Source: Pseudomonadota bacterium
Lineage (GTDB): Bacteria > Pseudomonadota > Alphaproteobacteria > Rhizobiales > Devosiaceae
DNA length: 11,585 nucleotides
NCBI GenBank assembly: GCA_023387585.1
Contig: JAEWHZ010000218.1
Span: 1 to 11,585, forward strand
Direction: 5' to 3'
A program made the position numbers and the translations under genes. Below the pieces are notes generated by a model that saw only the letters and a program-made list of their open reading frames with translations, did not search any database and was not told the origin of the DNA. The first letter of the stretch is position 1; every line of letters begins with the position of its first letter. Of the stretch, positions 6,421 through 11,585 are shown in pieces.

Positions 6421-7678
6421 GTAGGGCGCGGCGGTCGATGCCGGGCGGGGTACGTGCTTTGGCGACGCCCCAGATCAGGCCGGTGAGCAGGAAAAAGTGC
6501 CGCCAGTGGTCGGTGTCGATGATGGCGGCCTCGGCGATCAGCATGAACCAGGTCGAGGTCAGCGGGATCATCGCGAGCCGCATGGGGCCGGCGCGCAACA
6601 GGCCGGCGATGGCGAGCCACGAGGTCCAGAAGATCATCAGCCAGTAGAGCCCGCCGCCGCCCCAGCCATAATTGAGCAGCACGTTGACATAGGTGTTGTG
6701 CGGCTCTTCCGGGATCGGGCCGTTGCGGAACTCCTGCGGTCCGAGGCCGAGCGGATGGGCCAGCGCCTGTTCGAAGGCGAAGGCCTGGCGGCCGAAGCGG
6801 CCGGTCTCGCCGGTGTCGTAGTTCTGGCTCTCGGTGCGCACGGCGAACAGTGAGGACACTTCGGGAATGCTGAGCAGGCCCGCCAGCAGCACGGCGACCG
6901 AGGCGAGGCCGGCCATGGAGACGATGATGATGCGCAGCTTCTCGCGCGCATTGGCCTCGATGAGAAAGACCAGCAGCACCACCAGCGCCGAGGTGCCCGC
7001 CAGATGGCCCCAGGCGGCGCGCGAGAAGCTGACGAAGACGCCGACCAGAAGGATGATGTAGATCGCCCCGCTGAACAGCATGGCCCAGCCGCGCGTCAGC
7101 AGCACCCGCTGCAGGGCATAGGCGGCGGGGAGGATGAGGAAGGGGCCGTAGACGTTGGGGTCCTTGAACATGGCGCGGGCGCGGCCATAGAGCAGGAACA
7201 GATCGGCGGCCGGGAACAGGCCGAGATAGGACAGCGTGCCGATGACGGCCGAGAGCACGGCGCCGAAAGTGTAGGCGGCGATGATCAGCCGCATGCGTCG
7301 GACCGGGGCGTCGAGTACGTAGTTGGCGGTGAAATAGCTGGTGAGCAGCAGGAAATAGGTGACGACGACGAAGATCAGCCCCTCGGACAACGGGGTGATC
7401 TGCGCCTGGAAGCTGCTGATCAGGCCGAAGGGGACGAAGCCGACGAAGATGAACAGCAGGCCCAGCGTCGAGCGGTAGAGTCCGAGCCCGGCGGCGAGCG
7501 AGACGCCGAGCACGCCGAGAAAGGCGAGTTCGTAGGGCGAGGGCTCGATGAACACCAGCGCGCCGGCGGCGATCCACACGGCGACCAGCATGTCGAGCAG
7601 GCGCCGCGCCTGCGTCGTGACATAGAAGTGCCCGTCGAGCGGTGCGGCGAGAACCGGGCTGCCGGCGGCGGCGCTCAA
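6404..7678 (-). CDS. O-antigen polymerase/ligase family protein (Wzy/WaaL-like)
   Basis: This inner-membrane protein of 424 residues has about ten to twelve hydrophobic helices. It is expected to polymerise lipid-linked repeat units or ligate the chain on the periplasmic side. It shows family marks: RAMFKDPNVYGPFLILP (168-184), SFSRAAWG (217-224) at the end of a TM helix, a large periplasmic loop (about 270-330), and PHNTYVNVLLNYGWG (326-340) with His327, typical of Wzy_C (O-antigen ligase) proteins. The start chosen is TTG at 7678, whose TTGA overlaps the TGA stop of the upstream transferase, implying coupled translation. The first in-frame ATG (7591) would remove 29 residues and lacks a ribosome binding site. 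Polymerase and ligase roles cannot be separated by sequence; the neighbouring Wza/Wzc/WcaJ-type genes favour polymerase. Confidence 0.88.
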   Translation of the reverse strand: MSAAAGSPVLAAPLDGHFYVTTQARRLLDMLVAVWIAAGALVFIEPSPYELAFLGVLGVSLAAGLGLYRSTLGLLFIFVGFVPFGLISSFQAQITPLSEGLIFVVVTYFLLLTSYFTANYVLDAPVRRMRLIIAAYTFGAVLSAVIGTLSYLGLFPAADLFLLYGRARAMFKDPNVYGPFLILPAAYALQRVLLTRGWAMLFSGAIYIILLVGVFVSFSRAAWGHLAGTSALVVLLVFLIEANAREKLRIIIVSMAGLASVAVLLAGLLSIPEVSSLFAVRTESQNYDTGETGRFGRQAFAFEQALAHPLGLGPQEFRNGPIPEEPHNTYVNVLLNYGWGGGGLYWLMIFWTSWLAIAGLLRAGPMRLAMIPLTSTWFMLIAEAAIIDTDHWRHFFLLTGLIWGVAKARTPPGIDRRALLRRPR

Positions 7679-9186
7679 TACGCGTTCTCGGTCTTCGACA
7701 GCAGCGAGACCGGGGTCATGGCGAGGATGTAGAGGTCGAACAGGATCGACCAGTGCTCGATATAGTGGAGGTCGTGGTTGAAGCGCTGCTCGAGCTTTTC
7801 GATGGTGTCGGTCTCGCCGCGCCAGCCGTTGATCTGCGCCCAGCCGGTGATGCCCGGCTTGACGCGGTGGCGGGCGAAATAGCCTTCCACGGCTTCGTAA
7901 TAGAGAGCGTTGGCGGCCTTGGCCTGCATGGCGTGCGGGCGCGGGCCGACGATGGACAATTCGCCCTTGAGCACGTTGAAGAGCTGCGGGATCTCGTCGA
8001 TCGAGGTCTTGCGGATGAAACGCCCGACGCGGGTGACGCGCGGATCGCCCCTGCTCACCAATTTGGCCGCGTCGGCGTCCGAGCGGTCGGTGTACATGGA
8101 GCGGAACTTGTAGATCCGCACGGTCTTGTTGTTGAAGCCGTGCCGGTCCTGGCGGAACAGCACGGGGCCCTTGCTTTCGAGCTTGATGGCGATGGCGGTC
8201 AACAGCATGACCGGCGACAGCAGCACCAGCGCGACGAGGGCGACGAGCTTGTCGAACACCCATTTGAAGACGACGTTCCAGTCCGAGATCGGCCTGTCGG
8301 CCATGTCGAACACCGGCAGCCCGCCGACATAGGAATAGGCGGTGTTGGTGAATTTGAGCTGGCTCATATGCGCCGACAGGCGGATATCGACCGGCAGCAC
8401 CCACAAAGTGCGCAGCATTTCGAGCACGCGCTTTTCCGCCGAAAGCGGCATGGAGACGATGACGAGGTCGACCGGCGTGCGGCGCGCGAATTCGACGAGG
8501 TCGGCGACACGGCCGAGCTTGGGGCAGCCGGAGACGATATCGGGGGAGCGCTTGTCGATGCGGTCGTCGAACAGGCCGAGCAATTCGATGTCGTCCTCGG
8601 CCTGGGCGCGGATACGCGCGATCAACTCGCCCGCCGGCTCGCCGCCGCCGACGATGACAGTGCGCCGCTTGAGCCGGCCCTGACGGGTCCAGCGCAGCAC
8701 GATCTGGTTGAGCGCGATGCGGAAGGCGATAAGCGCCGCGAGCCCGGCCAGCGTCCAGGCGCCGAGCCAATCGAGGGCGTGATGCTCGGTGCCGCGCAGG
8801 GCGATGATGATCGCCGCCAGCGCCCCGCAGGCGACCAGCCAGGCGGGTATGACGCGCAGCAATTGCGGGGCGAGCCGGCGATAGGCCGAGATGCGATGGG
8901 TGCGCAGGATGTTGAAGCCGACATTGGCGACGATGACGGTGGCCACCAGCGCGGGCAGGTAGAAGGCCGGCGCGAAGCCGATCATCACCACATAGATCGC
9001 CGTGCCGACAAGGAGCAGCAGGCCGGCCTCGACAAGCTGCGCCACCCCCTCGATCACCGGGCCGGACAGGGTTTCGGCGACGGGCGCCTCGGCGATGGAG
9101 CGGGCGACCGGCGACAGGCCGCCGGCGCGGTCGGTGCCGCTGGCGACGTGCTCGATGACAGCCTGTTTGGGGTCGATGCGGAACAT
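7675..9186 (-). CDS. Undecaprenyl-phosphate sugar-1-phosphate transferase (WcaJ/WbaP-type)
   Basis: This enzyme transfers a hexose-1-phosphate from a UDP-sugar (glucose or galactose) to undecaprenyl phosphate, the first committed step of exopolysaccharide repeat-unit synthesis at the inner membrane. It has 503 residues in the long polyprenyl glycosylphosphotransferase layout: a soluble N-terminus; four TM helices (about 51-71, 74-93, 111-130 and 142-163); a Rossmann-like CoA_binding_3 region (about 173-290, VIVGGGEPAGEL); and a C-terminal bacterial sugar transferase domain (about 305-503). The catalytic Asp397-Glu398 pair (SIDEIPQ), GPRP (414-417) and KPGITGWAQ (443-451) are present. The re-entrant hydrophobic segment is at about 309-334. 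The start is ATG 9186 with AGG (9194-9196) seven bases upstream, which lies inside a stable hairpin. It is followed by the polymerase with a 4-bp overlap. The exact sugar cannot be read from the sequence. Confidence 0.93.
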   Translation of the reverse strand: MFRIDPKQAVIEHVASGTDRAGGLSPVARSIAEAPVAETLSGPVIEGVAQLVEAGLLLLVGTAIYVVMIGFAPAFYLPALVATVIVANVGFNILRTHRISAYRRLAPQLLRVIPAWLVACGALAAIIIALRGTEHHALDWLGAWTLAGLAALIAFRIALNQIVLRWTRQGRLKRRTVIVGGGEPAGELIARIRAQAEDDIELLGLFDDRIDKRSPDIVSGCPKLGRVADLVEFARRTPVDLVIVSMPLSAEKRVLEMLRTLWVLPVDIRLSAHMSQLKFTNTAYSYVGGLPVFDMADRPISDWNVVFKWVFDKLVALVALVLLSPVMLLTAIAIKLESKGPVLFRQDRHGFNNKTVRIYKFRSMYTDRSDADAAKLVSRGDPRVTRVGRFIRKTSIDEIPQLFNVLKGELSIVGPRPHAMQAKAANALYYEAVEGYFARHRVKPGITGWAQINGWRGETDTIEKLEQRFNHDLHYIEHWSILFDLYILAMTPVSLLSKTENAY

Positions 9187-9189
9187 TAA

Positions 9190-9212
9190 GGAACCTGCCT
9201 TGGCAGCGTTCC
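9190..9212 (-). promoter_or_regulatory. Hairpin masking the ribosome binding site of the sugar transferase gene
   Basis: On the - strand mRNA, GGAAC-g-CTGCC (9212-9202) pairs with GGCAG-GTTCC (9199-9190) around an AA loop, giving ten base pairs with a single bulged G. The stem ends three bases (TTA) before the ATG at 9186. The only good Shine-Dalgarno candidate, AGG at 9194-9196, lies in the downstream arm. Translation would therefore need this stem to open, for example by a ribosome, protein or small RNA. No T-run follows, so it is not a typical terminator. Confidence 0.5.
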
Positions 9213-9234
9213 TGCGATGTTTCCGTCATATCAA

Positions 9235-9252
9235 TGAAAACTCGGTGAAAAC
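9235..9252. repeat. Tandem TGAAAAC repeats one helical turn apart
   Basis: TGAAAAC occurs at 9235-9241 and again at 9246-9252, 11 bp apart, in an A+T-richer patch of the 83-bp gap between the GT4 gene and the sugar transferase gene. It lies 49-66 bases upstream of the transferase start. Same-face repeats suggest a protein binding site, and an internal promoter is possible, but no clear -35/-10 pair was seen. Chance occurrence cannot be excluded. Confidence 0.3.
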
Positions 9253-9269
9253 CGGTGTTCGGCTTGGAG

Positions 9270-10376
9270 CTATCCGGCGCGATAGGCGGATTCGATGGCG
9301 TCGGTCATGGTTTCGACGCTGAAAGCCTGGCGCACATGCCGGGCGCGGGCTTCGGAGAAGGCGGCGCTGGGGTGAATCAGGGTGGCCGCCATGGCCCGTG
9401 CAAGCGGTGCCGGATCGCCCGCCGTGACCAGTTCGCTGCGGGTCGGCCCGAAGATCTCGCCGATGCCGCCGACATCGGTGGCGATCACCGGGCGTCCGGC
9501 GGCGATGGCCTCGAGGACGATATAGGGCAGCGATTCGGCGAGCGAGGGCACCACGACCACCCGGCCGCGGCGAAAAGCGGCACGCGCAGGGCCGGCACCG
9601 GCGAACACTACCTGACCGGCAATGCCGAGTTCCCGCGCCTCGGCCTCGAAGCGAGCACGGTCGGGCCCGTCGCCGGTGATGTGAAGGCTCGGGCGGCGGG
9701 CACCGTCCGAGATCGCCTTCAGCGCCCTGAGCAGCACGCCGACGCCCTTGAGCGCGCGCAATTCGCCGACGAACACGAAATCGAGCACATCGGGATCGGG
9801 CGCGATGGGCTCGAATTCGGCCGGCGTCAGCCCGTTATGGATCACCGCGCTGGCGCAGGCGGGCGTACCGATGAGCCGGGCATAGGTCTGCTCGGCATAT
9901 TCGCTTTCGAAGAACAGGCAGTTTGTGCGGCGCATCAGGGCGCGTTCGAGCCGGTGGAACACGCGGCCCCCGAACGTCGTCGCCGGAAAATGCAGCACGC
10001 CGCCATGGGGGGTGTAGAAGCGGCGCATGGGGCGGCGCGACAGGGCCAGTCGGGCGTGAAAGCCGCCCTTGGCGCCATGGCCGTGGACGATGTCGATCTT
10101 CAGCCGGTCGGCAAGGCGCCCGAGGCGCAGGGGCAGGATGAGGTCGGCGGGGCCGAAAAGGCGCGGCATGGCGAAGCGGTGGATGCCGAGCGCCAGATGC
10201 GGCGCGAGGGCGTTCAGCTTGGCTTCGGTCTGGGCATCGGACGCGAGCGTATCGACCGCCAGCCCGACGCGATGGCCGCGTTGCGCCAATTCGGTCGAAA
10301 GATCGGCGACATGGCGGAACAGCCCGCCGACCGGAGCGCGCATCACCTGAAGGATGGCGAGCGCCTCGGCGCCCAC
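9270..10376 (-). CDS. GT4-family glycosyltransferase
   Basis: This is a 368-residue retaining GT-B glycosyltransferase, probably cytoplasmic and loosely membrane-bound, that adds a sugar from a nucleotide donor to the growing lipid-linked repeat unit. The N-terminal Rossmann domain shows MRAPVGGLFRHVADLSTEL (12-30) with the Gly-rich acceptor-side loop, and DIVHGHGAKGG (95-105). The C-terminal donor domain has FVGELRALKG (202-211) with Arg207 and Lys210 near the phosphates, TGDGPDR (234-240), and the EX7E motif Glu281/Glu289 (ESLPYIVLE), followed by GRPVIATDVGG. The start is GTG 10376, two bases after the stop of the export gene, so the two are surely co-transcribed. The first internal ATG would delete the first beta strand. 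Donor and acceptor sugars are not predictable. Confidence 0.92.
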   Translation of the reverse strand: MGAEALAILQVMRAPVGGLFRHVADLSTELAQRGHRVGLAVDTLASDAQTEAKLNALAPHLALGIHRFAMPRLFGPADLILPLRLGRLADRLKIDIVHGHGAKGGFHARLALSRRPMRRFYTPHGGVLHFPATTFGGRVFHRLERALMRRTNCLFFESEYAEQTYARLIGTPACASAVIHNGLTPAEFEPIAPDPDVLDFVFVGELRALKGVGVLLRALKAISDGARRPSLHITGDGPDRARFEAEARELGIAGQVVFAGAGPARAAFRRGRVVVVPSLAESLPYIVLEAIAAGRPVIATDVGGIGEIFGPTRSELVTAGDPAPLARAMAATLIHPSAAFSEARARHVRQAFSVETMTDAIESAYRAG

Positions 10377-10378
10377 CT

Positions 10379-10930
10379 TCAGAACCAGCGTTCGCCGACG
10401 ACGATGGTGTCGCCCGGCTGGATGAGGAAATCGAGATCGACCGAGCCGCGGATCATCTCGTCGCCCTGGCGGCGATAGATGGTGACCGCGCTGCGATCGG
10501 CGGTCGCGGTGTAGCCGCCGGCCGCCGCGATCGCCGCGCGGGCGCTCATGCCATAGGCATAGGGCAGGGCGCCGGAATTGGCGACCTCGCCTTGGATGTA
10601 GAACGGGCGGTATTCGGCAACTTCCACGGCGACGTCCGGATTGCGCATATAGCCGTTGGCCAGCGCCCCGGCGAGACGCCGCCCCGCGCTCTGTGTCGTC
10701 TCGTGGCGCACCGGCACGTTGCCGACCAGCGGGAAGGAGATGGCGCCGGCATCGTCGACGCGGTAGGTCGTGCTCAGCGTCTGGTCGCCATAGACCGTGA
10801 CCCTGACGATATCGCCCGTGTCCAGCCGGTAGGGACCCTGCGGCTCGACCAGATAGGTGGCGGGACGCGTGGTGGCGCAGCCGGCGAGCGGCAGCGCGAC
10901 TATCAGCACGGCTATGAGAAGAGGGCGCAT
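10379..10930 (-). CDS. Wza-like polysaccharide export lipoprotein (short form)
   Basis: This outer-membrane polysaccharide export protein has 183 residues. It starts with a lipoprotein signal peptide: a hydrophobic core, then lipobox LAGC with the acylated Cys18. YRLDTGDIVRVTVYGDQTL (about 33-51) is the Poly_export domain, which runs to about residue 110. One SLBB-type segment follows (FYIQGEVANSGALPYAYG and AAIAAAGGYTATADRS), ending in LIQPGDTIVVGERWF. It is far shorter than E. coli Wza (about 380 residues) and lacks the C-terminal outer-membrane helix, but short forms like this are common in alphaproteobacteria. ATG 10930 is chosen although the frame stays open to 11197, because the signal peptide begins there. 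It is the first gene of the four-gene - strand operon and diverges from the chain-length determinant gene. Confidence 0.92.
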   Translation of the reverse strand: MRPLLIAVLIVALPLAGCATTRPATYLVEPQGPYRLDTGDIVRVTVYGDQTLSTTYRVDDAGAISFPLVGNVPVRHETTQSAGRRLAGALANGYMRNPDVAVEVAEYRPFYIQGEVANSGALPYAYGMSARAAIAAAGGYTATADRSAVTIYRRQGDEMIRGSVDLDFLIQPGDTIVVGERWF

Positions 10931-11078
10931 CGGGAACTCGAACCTGGATCGCCCCGAGTGTCGGCCGACGTGGTTAAAATTCCCCTTACGCCGCTGGCAG
11001 CATCGTGCCGAATGCAACGGGCTTAACCGATTGCTTACCAAGTTGGACCGATAGTTCGCCCAGGTGCAAGAGGTCCAG
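10931..11078. promoter_or_regulatory. Divergent promoter region between export and chain-length genes
   Basis: These 148 bp must hold the promoters of both exopolysaccharide transcripts. Two TTAACC hexamers occur in opposite orientation: GGTTAA at 10972-10977 and TTAACC at 11023-11028. They resemble CtrA half-sites (TTAACCAT in rhizobia), but neither has the full TTAA-N7-TTAA form. The - strand copy continues as TTAACCA and the + strand copy as TTAACCGAT. GGCA-GCATCG-TGCC (10997-11010) is a weak inverted repeat. No clear -35/-10 pair was found for either direction. Confidence 0.4.
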
Positions 11079-11585
11079 ATGGCGTACGAAACGACTGCGG
11101 CAGGCGATGCGCGCATAGATATCGGTGCCGTCACGGCGGCCGTGCTGCGCCGCCTGCCACGCATCATCTTCTTCACCGTCCTGGCGCTCGGCGTCACCTA
11201 TGCCATCCTGGCCGTGACGCCGCGCGAATACGACGCCAGCGCCGGCATCCTCGTCGAGCCGCGCGCCAATGCCTATAGCCGCGCCACCAACGAGCAGGCG
11301 CCGCAACTGACCGGCAGCGAGGCTGGCGTGGTTTCGAGCCAGATCGAGCTGGTGCGCTCGCGCGACACGCTGCTGCGCGTCATCGAAGCCGCCGATCTAC
11401 GTTCCGAGCCCGAGTTCAACGCCGCGGCCGGCGGGTTCTCGCCCGTGGCCATCATCCGGCGCCTGCTGGGCGGGCAGCCGCCCGGCGACGTGCAGGACGG
11501 GGTGATCCTGCAAAACCTGATCGAGCGCATGTCTGTGGTGCAGCAGCGCGATTCGCGGGTGATCACCATCACCATACGCTCGCGC
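11079..11585 (+). CDS. Wzc/ExoP-type polysaccharide chain-length determinant, 5' part
   Basis: The first 169 residues run off the right edge. A short cytoplasmic N-terminus (about 1-27) with GAVTAAVLRRLPR is followed by a TM helix (about 29-47), then YDASAGILVEPR (51-62) and VVSSQIELVRSRDTLLRVIE (84-103), the hallmark of the periplasmic Wzz domain. The protein would polymerise at the inner membrane, regulate chain length and contact the Wza-like export protein. Whether it carries the C-terminal tyrosine kinase domain of ExoP/Wzc or is a GumC-like form cannot be seen. The start ATG 11079 has AAGAGG (11068-11073) five bases upstream. It diverges from the export gene, with which it must work. 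Confidence 0.9.
   Translation, partial: MAYETTAAGDARIDIGAVTAAVLRRLPRIIFFTVLALGVTYAILAVTPREYDASAGILVEPRANAYSRATNEQAPQLTGSEAGVVSSQIELVRSRDTLLRVIEAADLRSEPEFNAAAGGFSPVAIIRRLLGGQPPGDVQDGVILQNLIERMSVVQQRDSRVITITIRSR

Noticed and set aside
7642..9189. A 515-codon + strand open frame opposite the sugar transferase gene
   Set aside because: The product is rich in Asp, Glu, Arg, Gln and His with no domain, typical of antisense frames; the opposite strand encodes a clear WcaJ/WbaP-type enzyme.
6404..9229. The polymerase read as a 941-residue protein extending to 9229
   Set aside because: The part upstream of 7678 runs out of frame through the sugar transferase gene and reads as Arg/Pro-rich nonsense. 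Hydrophobic, family-like sequence begins only near 7620.
9255..10478. A 407-codon + strand open frame opposite the GT4 gene
   Set aside because: It is low-complexity Gly/Ala/Glu/Arg sequence without a domain; the opposite strand holds an intact glycosyltransferase.
10931..10950. A tRNA T-arm-like GGTTCGAGT on the - strand
   Set aside because: The expected C after the T-loop is absent, and no acceptor, anticodon or D arm can be drawn around it.
10994..11012. A possible sigma-54 promoter on the - strand (GGCACG...TGC)
   Set aside because: The GG and GC elements are separated by nine bases where ten are required, and the TTGC part is incomplete.
10931..11197. An N-terminal extension of the export lipoprotein to 11197
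   Set aside because: It would bury the lipoprotein signal peptide 89 residues inside the protein and overlap the divergent gene's start.

Overview
The window is GC-rich DNA, about two-thirds G+C by eye, from a free-living alphaproteobacterium, most likely a member of the Hyphomicrobiales. The evidence is the plsX-fabH-ihfA-merR gene order, the dispersed-type palindrome after merR, and the character of the proteins. A Devosia-like genus is a guess from general resemblance only. No insertion sequence, tRNA, rRNA, CRISPR array or phage gene was found, and nothing here is clearly a new system. The more notable signals are regulatory.

Left part (1-2141, + strand): core housekeeping genes. The last codons of a gene that is probably plsX overlap fabH (beta-ketoacyl-ACP synthase III) by 4 bp. 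A 218-bp gap with small hairpins leads to ihfA (integration host factor alpha) and a MerR-family regulator. The block ends in a REP-like palindrome and a perfect 19-bp-arm hairpin that probably terminates transcription from both sides.

Middle (2159-6420): two divergent genes. On the - strand is a 668-residue fusion of a Gfo/Idh/MocA dehydrogenase with an aldo/keto reductase, both with intact active sites. On the + strand is a CHASE2-type membrane receptor adenylate cyclase. The 158-bp gap between them holds a near-consensus CRP-type site just upstream of the cyclase start, preceded by a terminator-like hairpin and a 14-bp palindrome. These could link cyclase expression to its own product.

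Right part (6404-11585): an exopolysaccharide locus of the Wzx/Wzy type. On the - strand, in order of transcription, are a short Wza-like outer-membrane export lipoprotein, a GT4 glycosyltransferase, a WcaJ/WbaP-type undecaprenyl-phosphate sugar-1-phosphate transferase and a Wzy/WaaL-type O-antigen polymerase/ligase. Diverging from them on the + strand is the 5' part of a Wzc/ExoP-type chain-length determinant. The transferase loads the first sugar onto the lipid carrier, the GT4 enzyme extends the repeat unit, the polymerase joins repeat units, and the Wzc- and Wza-like proteins control length and export. The flippase and further glycosyltransferases are not in the window and probably lie to the right. 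A hairpin over the ribosome binding site of the first-sugar transferase suggests translational control of the committed step. No stretch longer than 300 bases lacks a gene.
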